A stretch of DNA of 64,000 nucleotides from Planctomycetota bacterium. GTDB lineage: Bacteria; Planctomycetota; Planctomycetia; Pirellulales; Pirellulaceae. The notes under the pieces are model-generated. The model was not told the origin of the DNA, searched no databases, and worked only from the letters and a program-made list of their open reading frames with translations. The translations under genes and the position numbers were made by a program. Shown in pieces: positions 45,758 to 54,777 of this stretch (position 1 is its first letter; each line of letters starts with the position of its first letter). The stretch is from positions 62,001-126,000 of the forward strand of contig VGZC01000004.1 of the NCBI GenBank assembly GCA_016872725.1, read 5' to 3'.

Positions 45758-45785
45758 CGCGCGCCCTGTAGCTCGCGCCCTGTAG
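45744..45785 (+). repeat. Three 14-bp tandem repeats carrying the infB stop
   Basis: The units end in ccctgtag at 45757, 45771 and 45785, so three TAG codons are repeated. The first is the infB stop codon (45755-45757). The unit differs by one or two bases among copies. Confidence 0.8.
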
Positions 45786-45832
45786 CGCGCGCTGTGGGCC
45801 CGCGCCGTTCGTTTCCGCCGCAAGAAGTCCCC

Positions 45833-46333
45833 ATGAGCTCGCGAAGAACGCTGAAAGCCGCCGAGGCCGTCCGGGAGGTGGTCAGCATGGCCATCCTCAC
45901 CGAACTGCGGGACCCGCGCGTCCGCGACGTGACGGTAACGCACGTCGAAGTGGCGCCCGACATGCGGTCGGCCAAGGTGCACGTCTCGATCATGGGCAAC
46001 GAATCGCGCCAAAACCTGTCGCTCGCCGGCCTGCGGAACGCGGCCGGATTCCTCCAACAGCGGATCGCCGCGCGCATCGACACGCGGTACACGCCCCGCC
46101 TGCAGTTTGTACTCGACCAGGGCGTCAAGAACTCGATCGCCGTCGCCCGCATCCTGCGGGAAGTTTTGAAGGCCGAGACTTCGTCCGAGCCATCCGAGAC
46201 CGACGCGGATTCTCCGCTCGCGGTCGACCCGGCGTGTCGATCCGATGAGGCGGGCGGCGCCGATTCCGACTCGCCCCCCATCGATCGCGCGGACGATCCT
46301 CCCGCCCCGTCCCAACCCTCCACCGCTTCGTGA
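45833..46333 (+). CDS. rbfA: Ribosome-binding factor A
   Basis: This 166-residue RbfA has the KH-like core ([45 protein letters not shown] and [15 protein letters not shown]) in the usual order. It also has an acidic, Ser/Pro-rich tail of about 50 residues not found in short homologs. It helps late 16S rRNA processing of the 30S subunit, especially in the cold. The ATG at 45833 is the start; the next gene begins within the stop (GTGA). Confidence 0.92.
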   Translation: MSSRRTLKAAEAVREVVSMAILTELRDPRVRDVTVTHVEVAPDMRSAKVHVSIMGNESRQNLSLAGLRNAAGFLQQRIAARIDTRYTPRLQFVLDQGVKNSIAVARILREVLKAETSSEPSETDADSPLAVDPACRSDEAGGADSDSPPIDRADDPPAPSQPSTAS

Positions 46334-47391
46334 ACGATGAGACCGGCATGAGCACGAACCGCGCTGCCCTCTACACCAAGATCCATCGGATCCTCAAGAA
46401 GCACTATCGTCCCGCGACGCACGTGGAACGCTCGGTGCTCGAACACCTCCTGCACGGCCTGTGTCTGGAGAATTCGAAACCCGAAGCGGCCGACGAGGCG
46501 TTCGCGAGACTCCAGCTCTACGCCGATTGGAACGAGGTTCGCGTGACGAGCGTCGCCGAGCTCATGGAAGTGATGGGCATGCTGGCCGACCCGGGCGAAG
46601 CGGCTCGCCGTATGAAGCGGGTCCTCCAAAGCGTTTTCGAAACGCGGTACTCGTTCGATCTCGAGCACTTGCGGAAAGCCAATCTCGGCAAGGCGATCAA
46701 GGACGTCGAATCGTTCCAGGGAATCACGCCGTTCGCCGCCGCCTACGTCAGCCAGCACGCGCTGGGCGGCCATTCCATTCCGGTCAACGGCGGCGTGCTC
46801 CAGGTGCTCGTCGCGCTGAACGCCGTCACGCGGTCCGAGGCGGACGAGCGGCGCGCGCCGGGCATGGAGCGGGCCATTCCGAAATCCAAAGGGATCGAAT
46901 TCGCGTCGCTGCTCCACCAATTGGGCGTCGATTTCCTCGGCCCCAACAGCAGTCGGCTCAAGGCCATCCTCCAGGAAATACTCCCCACCGTGGAGTATCC
47001 CCGGCGGGAACGAAAGACCGCGCCGGAATCGGCGTCCGCCAAGGACGCGGGCGGCGCGAAGGGAGCGGCGGAAAGCCGATCGGATCGGAAGTCGAGCGGA
47101 CGCGACGCGGCCGCCCGATCGATGAAGGCCGCGAAACGGATCGAAGGAGAACCGGCCGATCGGACCAGGTCGCCCGCCGCGCACGGCACGCCCGAGAAAC
47201 CCGAGAAGACCGCCAAAGGGGAACGGACCGACAAGTCGGATAAGTCCGAAAAATCGGTCAAGACGCGGGCGGGCAAGGCGGACCGGCCGGCGAAGGACAA
47301 GTCGCGCGACAAGGAGCGCCCGTCGAAGGCCGGCTTGAGCGCGAAACCCACCTCGCCCGCGAAACCGATCACCAAGAAGAAACCGAAGTGA
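46330..47391 (+). CDS. EndoIII-like (HhH-GPD) protein with lost catalytic residues and Lys-rich tail
   Basis: This 353-residue protein has an N-terminal half that follows the endonuclease III/HhH-GPD fold, with the helix-hairpin-helix as [19 protein letters not shown]. The catalytic Lys of LPGVGRKTA is F135 here, and the catalytic Asp of VDTHV is N153 (IPVNGGV). The iron-sulfur cluster cysteines are absent. It is therefore unlikely to cleave DNA and may be a nucleic-acid-binding relative. The last 130 residues are low-complexity, rich in Lys, Ser, Ala, Asp and Glu. It sits in the nusA-infB-rbfA operon, overlapping the rbfA stop, which hints at an RNA or ribosome role (inference). The start is GTG 46330, or ATG 46348. 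Confidence 0.72.
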   Translation: MNDETGMSTNRAALYTKIHRILKKHYRPATHVERSVLEHLLHGLCLENSKPEAADEAFARLQLYADWNEVRVTSVAELMEVMGMLADPGEAARRMKRVLQSVFETRYSFDLEHLRKANLGKAIKDVESFQGITPFAAAYVSQHALGGHSIPVNGGVLQVLVALNAVTRSEADERRAPGMERAIPKSKGIEFASLLHQLGVDFLGPNSSRLKAILQEILPTVEYPRRERKTAPESASAKDAGGAKGAAESRSDRKSSGRDAAARSMKAAKRIEGEPADRTRSPAAHGTPEKPEKTAKGERTDKSDKSEKSVKTRAGKADRPAKDKSRDKERPSKAGLSAKPTSPAKPITKKKPK

Positions 47392-47444
47392 ACCAAGGCC
47401 GACATGTTCCTTGGGAATAGGACTCGAGAACCGGACGCAAAGGT

Positions 47445-48197
47445 ATGGCTGGCCACTCCCACTGGGCCGGAATCAAGCACAAGAAGGCCCTCATCGACAA
47501 CAAGCGGGGAAAGCTCTGGAGCAAGCTCTCCAAAGCGATCATCGTCGCGGCGAAGATGGGAGGCGGCGACGTCGCCACGAACGCGCGCCTGCGGACCGCC
47601 ATCCTCGACGCCAAGGCGGTCAGCATGCCCAAGGACAACATCGAGCGGGCCGTCAAGAAGGGCACCGGAGAGCTCGACGGCGGCAACGTCGACGAGATCC
47701 TCTACGAAGGTTATGGTCCGGGCGGGGTCGCCATCCTGTGTGACATCATGACCGATAACCGCAATCGCACGGCCCCCGAAATCCGCAAGATCTTCGATGT
47801 CCACGACGGAAAACTCGGGAGCGCCAATTGCGTGGCCTGGATGTTCGAACGCAAGGGCCTGCTCTTCTTCCCGACCGAACCGATCGACGAGGATGCGCTC
47901 ATGGAAGCCGCCCTCGAGGCCGGCGCCGACGATGTGCGCCGCGACGGGGACAAGTTCCAGGTGACGTGCGATCCGGCCGCGTACAGTGAAGTCGTCGAGA
48001 AGCTCGAAGCCGCCGGGTTCGCCGCGTCGAGCAAGGAAATCGCGCGCGTTCCGACGAATACGGTCGATCTCGACGCGCCCACCGCGCGCCTCGTCCTGAA
48101 ACTCATGGAGGCGCTCGACGACCACGACGACGTCCAGTCGGTCTCCGCGAATCTCAACATCCCCGACGACATCATGGCCGAACTGGGCCAGGCATGA
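47445..48197 (+). CDS. yebC: YebC/PmpR family transcription-related protein
   Basis: This 250-residue protein starts MAGHSHWAGIKHKKALIDNK. It has the family motifs GGNVDEILYEGYGPGGVAIL and NRTAPEIRKIF, followed by the acidic C-terminal domain. Members of this family have been described as transcription regulators and, more recently, as factors acting on ribosomes stalled at proline-rich stretches. The location after infB and rbfA fits a translation role. The gene has 53 bp of spacer after the EndoIII-like gene. Confidence 0.93.
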   Translation: MAGHSHWAGIKHKKALIDNKRGKLWSKLSKAIIVAAKMGGGDVATNARLRTAILDAKAVSMPKDNIERAVKKGTGELDGGNVDEILYEGYGPGGVAILCDIMTDNRNRTAPEIRKIFDVHDGKLGSANCVAWMFERKGLLFFPTEPIDEDALMEAALEAGADDVRRDGDKFQVTCDPAAYSEVVEKLEAAGFAASSKEIARVPTNTVDLDAPTARLVLKLMEALDDHDDVQSVSANLNIPDDIMAELGQA

Positions 48198-48225
48198 CGC
48201 GGTCCGAGCCGACCGGTTGGGGAGC

Positions 48226-49953
48226 TCAGTCTTTTCCCGGATGCGCGATGCGGGTCCAAAACGACTCGAATGCGCCCTTCTCGTGGAAATCCGGACTGTT
48301 GTCCAGGTCGTGGCATTCCATGCACTTCTTCTCCGCCTCGGCGAGCGGGAGTCGCATTTCGGCGCGGAGGCGGGACAGGGTCGCCGCGTCCGCGCTCACG
48401 TCCCCCGATTCGGCCGCCGCGTGGCGCGAGCCGGGACCGTGGCAGTTCTCGCACCCGCTGCCCACCATCTTCGGCGTCTCGGCCAATCCAAGATAACCGC
48501 TCTCGTACGGCGTGAACCGTTGCGGATTCCAACCCGTCACGTGGCAACTCAGGCACTCGGGATCGAAATGCCGGGCGATGTCGGAACGCTCGCCCGGCTT
48601 GACCAGCGAATCGGTCGCGTGGCCATGATCGCTTTCCTTCCAGACTTCCATCGCCTTGGCATGGCAGTCGCCGCACGATTCCGATCCGACATACCGGCGT
48701 CCCGACGGGTGCGGCAGCGGGCGAACGCCGAGCCCTTCGAGGCCTTGTTGTTCGAGCTGCTGCTGGTAGGTCGCCAGGAGGGCGAGCATTTCGCGGGAGT
48801 CCTCGAATCGGGCGTCCAGCGGAACGCGCTGATACCGCCAGCCCGGCTCGCTTCCATCGAAGAAGGCCAAGACGCCGACGTACATCCCCTTGATCCCCAC
48901 CTGGACCAACTGCGAGGGCGTGCCCGGAATCCGCTCGGGGACCAACGTGGGTTCATCGCCGCCGCCGGAGGTCGCGACGATATCGAAACGGGGAACCGCC
49001 TGCGCGATGGCGATCGTCTCCTCGCGCGTGCCCTGCACGAGCAACACCGTGTGATCGCACGGTTCAGCGGAAAGCCCTTGCCAGGCGGCTCGCACACCTT
49101 GGACCGCGGGTTCCGTGAGGATCTCGTCGGCCTGGATGGCGGCCCGCGCCTGATCGCCCAACACACCCACGATGCCGATCCTGCGGCCGGCGACCGTCGC
49201 CACGCGGAATCGGGGAGTGAACTCGCGGTCCAGGATCGCGACGTTCGCCGAAACGAACGCCGTGTCCTTCTCGGATCCCGGCGCCGTCGTCGCCGCCAAT
49301 TCGTCGATCGTCAATCGCAGGTCATCGGGCCCGAACGTCGAAGCGGCGAAACCCATTTTCGACAAGGCCCCGACGCTGATCTGGAACTGGATCTCGGCCT
49401 GCCTCCCGAACCGGCGCACCTGATTCCCCACGTCGATCGCGACCACGGGCCAGTCGCGCCGCGCGAGGTCACGGAGCAACGTCTGACGGCGAGCCAGGCC
49501 GCCTTTCTGTTTCGTGAGCCCCGTGCATCCGCACGGTTCGAGGTAGCCGTTCTGCCTTCCGCTGATCGCCATCACGAACCGGGGTTTCGGCCAATCGACA
49601 AAGAGCGGAGCCCGCGACGGATTCGGATCCTCCGAGCCTCCTTCGCGAGCCGGCACGCTCGTTTCATTCCGGGCCGCGGCGACGGTGCCTCCCGTCGACC
49701 CGCCCGATGGCTCTCCCGAAGGTTCTGCGGCGGCCGCCAAGCCGATCACGAAACGCCTTTCGCGCGTGTCGGTCACGGGGACTTCGAGCGAGGCGCGTCG
49801 CACGCCCGGAGCGGCGGCGGATTCCGCCGAGGCGATCGGCGCGGTCCGCGTCCCCGTTTCGGCGGGCCCCGCGCCCACACTCGATTCGGCCACCGGCCGA
49901 CAGCCTCCCAGCAGGGCAATGAGTCCGGCCGCTCCGAGCATCCTCGCGATCAT
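48226..49953 (-). CDS. Tetrahaem cytochrome lipoprotein with UshA-like domain
   Basis: This 575-residue protein begins with a lipoprotein signal (LIALLGGC, lipobox C18) and a Gly/Ala/Ser-rich linker. A metallophosphoesterase/UshA-like region (about 115-385; GCTGLTKQKGGLARR, IVGVLGD) is followed by four c-type haem motifs: CGDCH at C427, CLSCH at C467, CENCH at C501 and CMECH at C544. This is the cytochrome c-554-like architecture found in periplasmic electron-transfer lipoproteins of Planctomycetota and related phyla. The role is probably respiratory or in extracytoplasmic redox; the donor is unknown. It lies 65 bp downstream of the DUF1573 gene. Confidence 0.85.
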   Translation of the reverse strand: MIARMLGAAGLIALLGGCRPVAESSVGAGPAETGTRTAPIASAESAAAPGVRRASLEVPVTDTRERRFVIGLAAAAEPSGEPSGGSTGGTVAAARNETSVPAREGGSEDPNPSRAPLFVDWPKPRFVMAISGRQNGYLEPCGCTGLTKQKGGLARRQTLLRDLARRDWPVVAIDVGNQVRRFGRQAEIQFQISVGALSKMGFAASTFGPDDLRLTIDELAATTAPGSEKDTAFVSANVAILDREFTPRFRVATVAGRRIGIVGVLGDQARAAIQADEILTEPAVQGVRAAWQGLSAEPCDHTVLLVQGTREETIAIAQAVPRFDIVATSGGGDEPTLVPERIPGTPSQLVQVGIKGMYVGVLAFFDGSEPGWRYQRVPLDARFEDSREMLALLATYQQQLEQQGLEGLGVRPLPHPSGRRYVGSESCGDCHAKAMEVWKESDHGHATDSLVKPGERSDIARHFDPECLSCHVTGWNPQRFTPYESGYLGLAETPKMVGSGCENCHGPGSRHAAAESGDVSADAATLSRLRAEMRLPLAEAEKKCMECHDLDNSPDFHEKGAFESFWTRIAHPGKD

Positions 49954-50018
49954 GGGCGATCCCTCCCGCGCTCGACCCGCGTCCCCACGGAACGTCCGCG
50001 TGGGGACTCGCCAAGCCG

Positions 50019-51212
50019 TCAATTCACCGAGAACTGTACGTAAATCGGAAGTTCCTTGGAATGCGAATGCAGGGGGCGCAGCCGGATTTGTCCCATTTTG
50101 CCTTGAGCCGATCCGAGCCGCGTGACGCGAGGCGCCCCCGCTGGGACTTCGATGGTGAGCGGCACGGTGACCATCTTCTCGCTCGCCTTGGGGGTACCGA
50201 GTGTCGCGCGCAGCGCTTCGGGCGGATCGACCGCCTCGATCTCGATCCGGACTTCGTTCCGATTTGGTCCCTTGATCAGCACCAGCAACTCGGCCTTCGC
50301 GCCCGCCGCCTGATCGACGCTGCCGAGCCTCAGGACGCTGTGGCTCGAATCGAAAGGCGCTCCCCGCGCGACAACCGATACGTCGCTCAACACATTGCCT
50401 TCGATCGACACAAAGAAGTCGGGCGCGCCGTCCAGGGTCGTCTTGACGCGGAGCGTCTGCTGGATGTCGCCTGTCGGAAGTCCCGCGTTCAGGGTGAGTT
50501 CGAGCACCTTGCCGGTCTCCGCCGGCGGATGCGAGGCGATTTCCTCGGCGGTGGCGTCGCGCACCGCCACGTCGAAGTACGGTTCGAGGCGCTTCTGAAC
50601 GAGTTCCCATTCGGCGACGCCGAGCGTCATGGACTTGTCGGCTCCGAGCACGAAGATCTTTCGCGTCTGCGATTCATTGCCCGTCACATTCCGGAACAGG
50701 ATTGTCTCGGGTGTCACGCGCACGGCGTCTTCGACCAGACCTTCGATGCGCAACTGGATGACGGGCCGCTCGGGATCGTTCGTGAGGATCTCGGCGAGCT
50801 GGCTGAACGAGGTCGTCTCCGTCTTGGCCGTCCATTCAAGGCGAACTTCGACCGTTTCACCGGACGCGACTTCACCGTCATCCACCGTGCTCAGCGTGCA
50901 CTTGCAGGTCGTTTCCCCTTTGCGGAGGCGGAGCGGCGCGTTGCCGATGTTTCGGATGAGAAACGTGCGGGCGCCCGCGCCGTTGCGTCCCATCTTGCCG
51001 AAATCGAACAGTTCGCCGTTCATGACCTGAACCCGGGCCCGCGTCGTGGGAAGCGGTTTGTCGGGCGGGCTCGCGATGTCGGTGAACGGATTCTGCGCGT
51101 TGTTCGGCGCGAAATGATCGCGGGTCCAGTGGTAGGAAATCGTTGACGCGCCGTACCCGGCGGCGCCGCCGGCCGCGATCGCGATCAGGGCGACCCACAC
51201 GATTCGGTTCAT
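50019..51212 (-). CDS. DUF1573 protein with membrane anchor
   Basis: This 397-residue protein has an N-terminal signal-anchor (VWVALIAIAAGGAAGYGA) and a DUF1573 domain with the motif FLIRNIGNAPLRL followed by TTCKCT. A further Ig-like/beta-sandwich region, TLNAGLPTGDIQQTLRVKT, repeats the pattern. DUF1573 proteins are usually secreted beta-sandwich domains of unknown function. It is adjacent to and oriented with the tetrahaem lipoprotein, so the two are probably cotranscribed. The ATG at 51212 gives the signal-anchor. Confidence 0.85.
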   Translation of the reverse strand: MNRIVWVALIAIAAGGAAGYGASTISYHWTRDHFAPNNAQNPFTDIASPPDKPLPTTRARVQVMNGELFDFGKMGRNGAGARTFLIRNIGNAPLRLRKGETTCKCTLSTVDDGEVASGETVEVRLEWTAKTETTSFSQLAEILTNDPERPVIQLRIEGLVEDAVRVTPETILFRNVTGNESQTRKIFVLGADKSMTLGVAEWELVQKRLEPYFDVAVRDATAEEIASHPPAETGKVLELTLNAGLPTGDIQQTLRVKTTLDGAPDFFVSIEGNVLSDVSVVARGAPFDSSHSVLRLGSVDQAAGAKAELLVLIKGPNRNEVRIEIEAVDPPEALRATLGTPKASEKMVTVPLTIEVPAGAPRVTRLGSAQGKMGQIRLRPLHSHSKELPIYVQFSVN

Positions 51213-51279
51213 GGCCTGGTTCTTCCTCGTCCGCGAACGTGATTCGAACGGCCTCCGCGATTCGCGCGGGGGCGGCCCG

Positions 51280-53616
51280 TTAGCTACGCAGTTGACGCAT
51301 GAGTTGTTCGGCGTCGGTGCCGGGCGGCGGACCCGCGACCTGGCTCTCCCACCGATCCGATCGGCCCGGGTCCCGGACGGCGCGCCGCGCGAGCTTCTGT
51401 TCCCAGTGTGGATTGCGCGCGTCGAGTTGCAAAGCCGTTTCGGCATGGAATCGCGCCGAATCCGCGCGACCGGCCAGGTGGGCGACCCACGCGAGCTGGG
51501 CATGCGAATGGTTATGGTTCGGATAAAGGCGCACGGTCCGTTCCAACGCGTCCAGCGCCCCGTCGAGGTCCTCGGAACGGCCCATCGCCCGATACGCCGT
51601 CAGCCGGATGTCGCCTTCCAGACGGGACGCGGCATGCGAAACGGGGTCCCTGCGGACCATCTCCGCCAAGGCGCCGATCCATGCCTCGCGGCGCGCGGCA
51701 TCATGGGTCCGCACCCACGCATCGAGTTCCATCGTCGCGGCGAGCCGCCACGGTTCGGGGTTCCACCGATCGGCCGCCGCGGCCGCGTTCAATAGGGCTC
51801 GCGCCGTTTCGCGGTCCCGCGCGGATTCGGCTTGCCTCAACAGGCCGCCGCCCCGCACGGTCGGAAGGTACTCGGTGAACACGCACGCGGCGAAAACGAC
51901 GAGCGACGCGGCGAGGCCGATCGAAGCGCTCGGAGGCCGAACCGCGATCCACCTCGCCGGTGCCCTGTCCGATCGGCTCGAGTGTGGAGGCCCGACCAGC
52001 AGCGCGAGCAGCAACCAGAACGACTGGGCGACACCGCCGAACGAAATGCCGCCGGCCGCAAGCAAATGGACGGCAAGGACGAGCCAACCGATCGCCGCGA
52101 CCGCCGGATCCCAGTTCCCCCGCTCGATCCAAGGTCGACCGGCCGCGTAAACCAGTCCGCTGATGGGAAGCACGACACACCAGAGCACGGGGATCGGAAT
52201 CCCCGGAAACGGCTCGGGCGGAAAATCGATCAACCGGCCGTAGCCGTCGGCGAGCGGGAATGCGGCGGCCGCTCCCCAGAGCCACGCGGCATCGCCGGCT
52301 CGGTTGCCGCGCGCGTGCGATCTCTCCAAAGTACTCGCCTGGGAACGCGCCGCGCGCCGCGCGACGACGCATGCGGCGGCCAGGCATGCGAGCAAGAGCG
52401 CGAGTCCGGGGATTCCGAACGTGGCCGCCACCTCGAACGCGAAGTTGTGGGGATCGGCCACCATTTCGCTCGCTTCGGGCTTCTTGTAGGCGGCATACGC
52501 GTCCTGGAACGCGCCGGGGCCGACGCCCCAGACCGGATGGTCGACCACCATGCCGACCGCCCCGCGCCAGTACTGGCAACGATAGGTCATCGACAGGACG
52601 CCTTCGGTGAACACCTGGCGATCCAGGACACCGAGCCCGAATCCCCCGACGACGAACAAGACGATCATGGCCGCGCACACCGCGACCATGGGCCATCGAC
52701 GGCCGCCGCGGCGAGTCGAACGCGCGATGCTCCATCCAAGACCGACCACGCACGCGATCCACGCGGAACGGCTCTTGGTCAGGATGAGGCACGCGGCGAT
52801 CAGAAAACACGCCGCGAACCAAAAGGCCCTCCATCGGAATCGCGCGGAACCGCGCGGAGTTTCGCTCGTTCCTTCTTCGCTCGTCCGCCGATTCCAGCCG
52901 ACCGTGATCGCGACGACCAGCCAGGCGGACAGCAATCCGGCGAGTGAATTGGGAAGCGCGAACGTCGCGAACGGTTCGAGGCTCCGCAATCGGTTTTCGA
53001 AGAGGAAGCGGTCCGCCGAGTCGGGCGCGGGGTCGACGCCGCTTGCGACGAGAAGGCGCTGCCGTTCCGGTTCGGATGCGGCGGCGTAGTCCGTGCGGTT
53101 TCGAGGTTGTATGACGGAATATTGGCAGATTCCGTGCGCGGCGAGCCCCGTCGTGATCGCGCAGAGAATGACGACGACGGCACGCCGGTCGCGATCGGTC
53201 GCGATCACGCGCCGCGCGAGCCCAGCGGCCGCGAGCAGGCCGAGCCAGTGCCAACCGGAATGGAGCATGAGCCGAGGATTGGCTCGCCAACCCGTTGCGA
53301 ACATGGCCAGACCGATCCATGCGGCGAGCGCCAGGCCGAGGCCATCCGCGGCATCCCATGCGATGGGTTTCCGCCCTCGCCATGTGAATCCGCACGCGAC
53401 GAGCGCGGCGAGCATCCAGAGTAGCGAGAGGACGGCCGTCGTCCCCTGCCCCGCCCCTTCCGTCGGAATCAACGGCGCCAGGACGATCAGCGCCAGGACG
53501 CCGCCCCGCGGAAGGAACGGCGGCCCTCGATCGGTCGACCTTGGATCGGTCGACCTTGGATCGGTCGGCCGTTCGGGAGTCGGCCGTTGCGGCGAGGTCC
53601 GGGATCGTCGATTCAC
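51280..53616 (-). CDS. O-antigen ligase-like membrane protein with TPR tail
   Basis: This 778-residue WaaL/O-antigen-polymerase-like protein has many transmembrane segments. A periplasmic loop has the ligase-like pattern SMTYRCQYWRGAVGMVVDHP-VWGVGPGAF, and the C-terminal 150 or so residues contain TPR-like helices (LDGALDALERTVRLYPNH). It should join or polymerise surface polysaccharide on lipid carriers. The start is GTG 53616, overlapping the wecA-like stop as GTGA. The first 25 residues include the repeated TDPRS, encoded by a 15-bp tandem repeat. Confidence 0.83.
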   Translation of the reverse strand: MNRRSRTSPQRPTPERPTDPRSTDPRSTDRGPPFLPRGGVLALIVLAPLIPTEGAGQGTTAVLSLLWMLAALVACGFTWRGRKPIAWDAADGLGLALAAWIGLAMFATGWRANPRLMLHSGWHWLGLLAAAGLARRVIATDRDRRAVVVILCAITTGLAAHGICQYSVIQPRNRTDYAAASEPERQRLLVASGVDPAPDSADRFLFENRLRSLEPFATFALPNSLAGLLSAWLVVAITVGWNRRTSEEGTSETPRGSARFRWRAFWFAACFLIAACLILTKSRSAWIACVVGLGWSIARSTRRGGRRWPMVAVCAAMIVLFVVGGFGLGVLDRQVFTEGVLSMTYRCQYWRGAVGMVVDHPVWGVGPGAFQDAYAAYKKPEASEMVADPHNFAFEVAATFGIPGLALLLACLAAACVVARRAARSQASTLERSHARGNRAGDAAWLWGAAAAFPLADGYGRLIDFPPEPFPGIPIPVLWCVVLPISGLVYAAGRPWIERGNWDPAVAAIGWLVLAVHLLAAGGISFGGVAQSFWLLLALLVGPPHSSRSDRAPARWIAVRPPSASIGLAASLVVFAACVFTEYLPTVRGGGLLRQAESARDRETARALLNAAAAADRWNPEPWRLAATMELDAWVRTHDAARREAWIGALAEMVRRDPVSHAASRLEGDIRLTAYRAMGRSEDLDGALDALERTVRLYPNHNHSHAQLAWVAHLAGRADSARFHAETALQLDARNPHWEQKLARRAVRDPGRSDRWESQVAGPPPGTDAEQLMRQLRS
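53529..53567. repeat. 15-bp tandem repeat (2.6 copies) near the start of the ligase gene
   Basis: The unit gatcggtcgaccttg is repeated twice and then partially. It encodes TDPRS repeats near the N-terminus of the polysaccharide ligase. In-frame length change is possible. Confidence 0.85.
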
Positions 53617-54767
53617 GATCGGTTTCCGTTCGATTGATTCCGCCGCCGAGCGGTGAATTCGACGAGTTGGATGAGCCAAAGGACGCCGAAGACGAGCAGC
53701 ACGACGACACCGGCTCCGAAACGGTCGGTGCGGGGGAGCAGCAAGGCGCCGAGCCCGCAGGTCGCCGTCGTCAGGTAGATCGCGAGCACGGCCCGTCCGC
53801 GCGTGAAGCCGAGGTCGACGAGGCGATGCGAGAAGTGGTTCCGGTCGCCCGCGAATGGACTTCGACCCTCGCGCAATCGGATGGCGATCACCGTCACCAT
53901 GTCGTAAAGCGGAACGGCCATGACACACAGCGGCGCGGCGACCGCGTGCCGAGCCGGCGATTCATAGGACGTGTAGGTGGCCACGAGCGTGCACACACCG
54001 ATCGAATACCCGACGAAGTAGCTGCCCGCGTCACCCAGGAACAGCCGAGCGGGCGTGCGGTTGTGCCAGAGAAAGCCGAGCAGCGCGCCGACCAGCACGA
54101 GCAAGTACCCGCCGACGAAGAGTTGGGGCCCTTCGACCATCGTCGACGGCGGGAACAAGAGGAACGCGACGAGCATCGCGCCCGCGATCGCGGCGACTCC
54201 CGCCGAAAGGCCGTTCATGTTGTCGAGCATGTTGAACGCGTTGACGAGCGCCGCGATCCAGAACACCGAGAGAGCCGTCGTGATCGGCCGCCATGTGAGG
54301 AAGGCGGTCAATTGTCCGTCGTCGCCTTGCGAAACGACGACGGCCGCCGCGACGGCGAACTGCGTGCCGAGCCGGAGTTGCCAGGCGAGCGCGAAGCGGT
54401 CGTCGAGCAGTCCCAGCACCATCAGCGCCGTGCCTCCCGCGAGGACGATCGCGAGATCCGATCCGCGCGAGGCCAGTCCGTGCGCGTGGTCATGCATGAG
54501 GGACGGAAGCCAGGAGGGAACCTCGCCGCCGCGCGTGAGCCACGCGAGGCCGATTCCGCCCGCGAGGAAGTAGCCGAGGACCGATCCCCAGACCGCGACA
54601 CCGCCTCCCAGCGGAGTCGGCGCCGCGTGGATCTTGCGGCCGCCCGGCTGGTCCACCAGACCGAATCGCGGCGCCCACCGCCGCGCCGCGAACCCCAGCA
54701 ACCAGCTCATGGCCATCGCGGGAACCACTGTGCCACCGATCAGCCAGACCGTCTCGCGAAGTTCCAT
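53613..54767 (-). CDS. Polyprenyl-phosphate N-acetylglucosaminyl/sugar-1-phosphate transferase (WecA/TagO-like)
   Basis: This 384-residue MraY/WecA-family protein has about eleven hydrophobic segments. The cytoplasmic loop motif FGLVDQPGGRKIHAAPTPLGG is present, along with a DNMNGLSAG variant of the catalytic DNxDG, FLGDAGSYFVGY and HFSHRLVDLGF near the C-terminus. It transfers a sugar-1-phosphate to undecaprenyl phosphate to begin surface polysaccharide synthesis. It is 10 bp downstream of the DUF4416 gene and overlaps the ligase gene, so initiation and ligation are coupled. Confidence 0.88.
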   Translation of the reverse strand: MELRETVWLIGGTVVPAMAMSWLLGFAARRWAPRFGLVDQPGGRKIHAAPTPLGGGVAVWGSVLGYFLAGGIGLAWLTRGGEVPSWLPSLMHDHAHGLASRGSDLAIVLAGGTALMVLGLLDDRFALAWQLRLGTQFAVAAAVVVSQGDDGQLTAFLTWRPITTALSVFWIAALVNAFNMLDNMNGLSAGVAAIAGAMLVAFLLFPPSTMVEGPQLFVGGYLLVLVGALLGFLWHNRTPARLFLGDAGSYFVGYSIGVCTLVATYTSYESPARHAVAAPLCVMAVPLYDMVTVIAIRLREGRSPFAGDRNHFSHRLVDLGFTRGRAVLAIYLTTATCGLGALLLPRTDRFGAGVVVLLVFGVLWLIQLVEFTARRRNQSNGNRS

Positions 54768-54777
54768 CGCAGCCCGT

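Noticed and set aside
43163-46315. A 1050-codon open frame on the minus strand opposite infB
   Set aside because: It is an Arg/Asp-rich antisense shadow of infB and rbfA created by high GC; no domain is recognisable and the plus-strand genes are certain.
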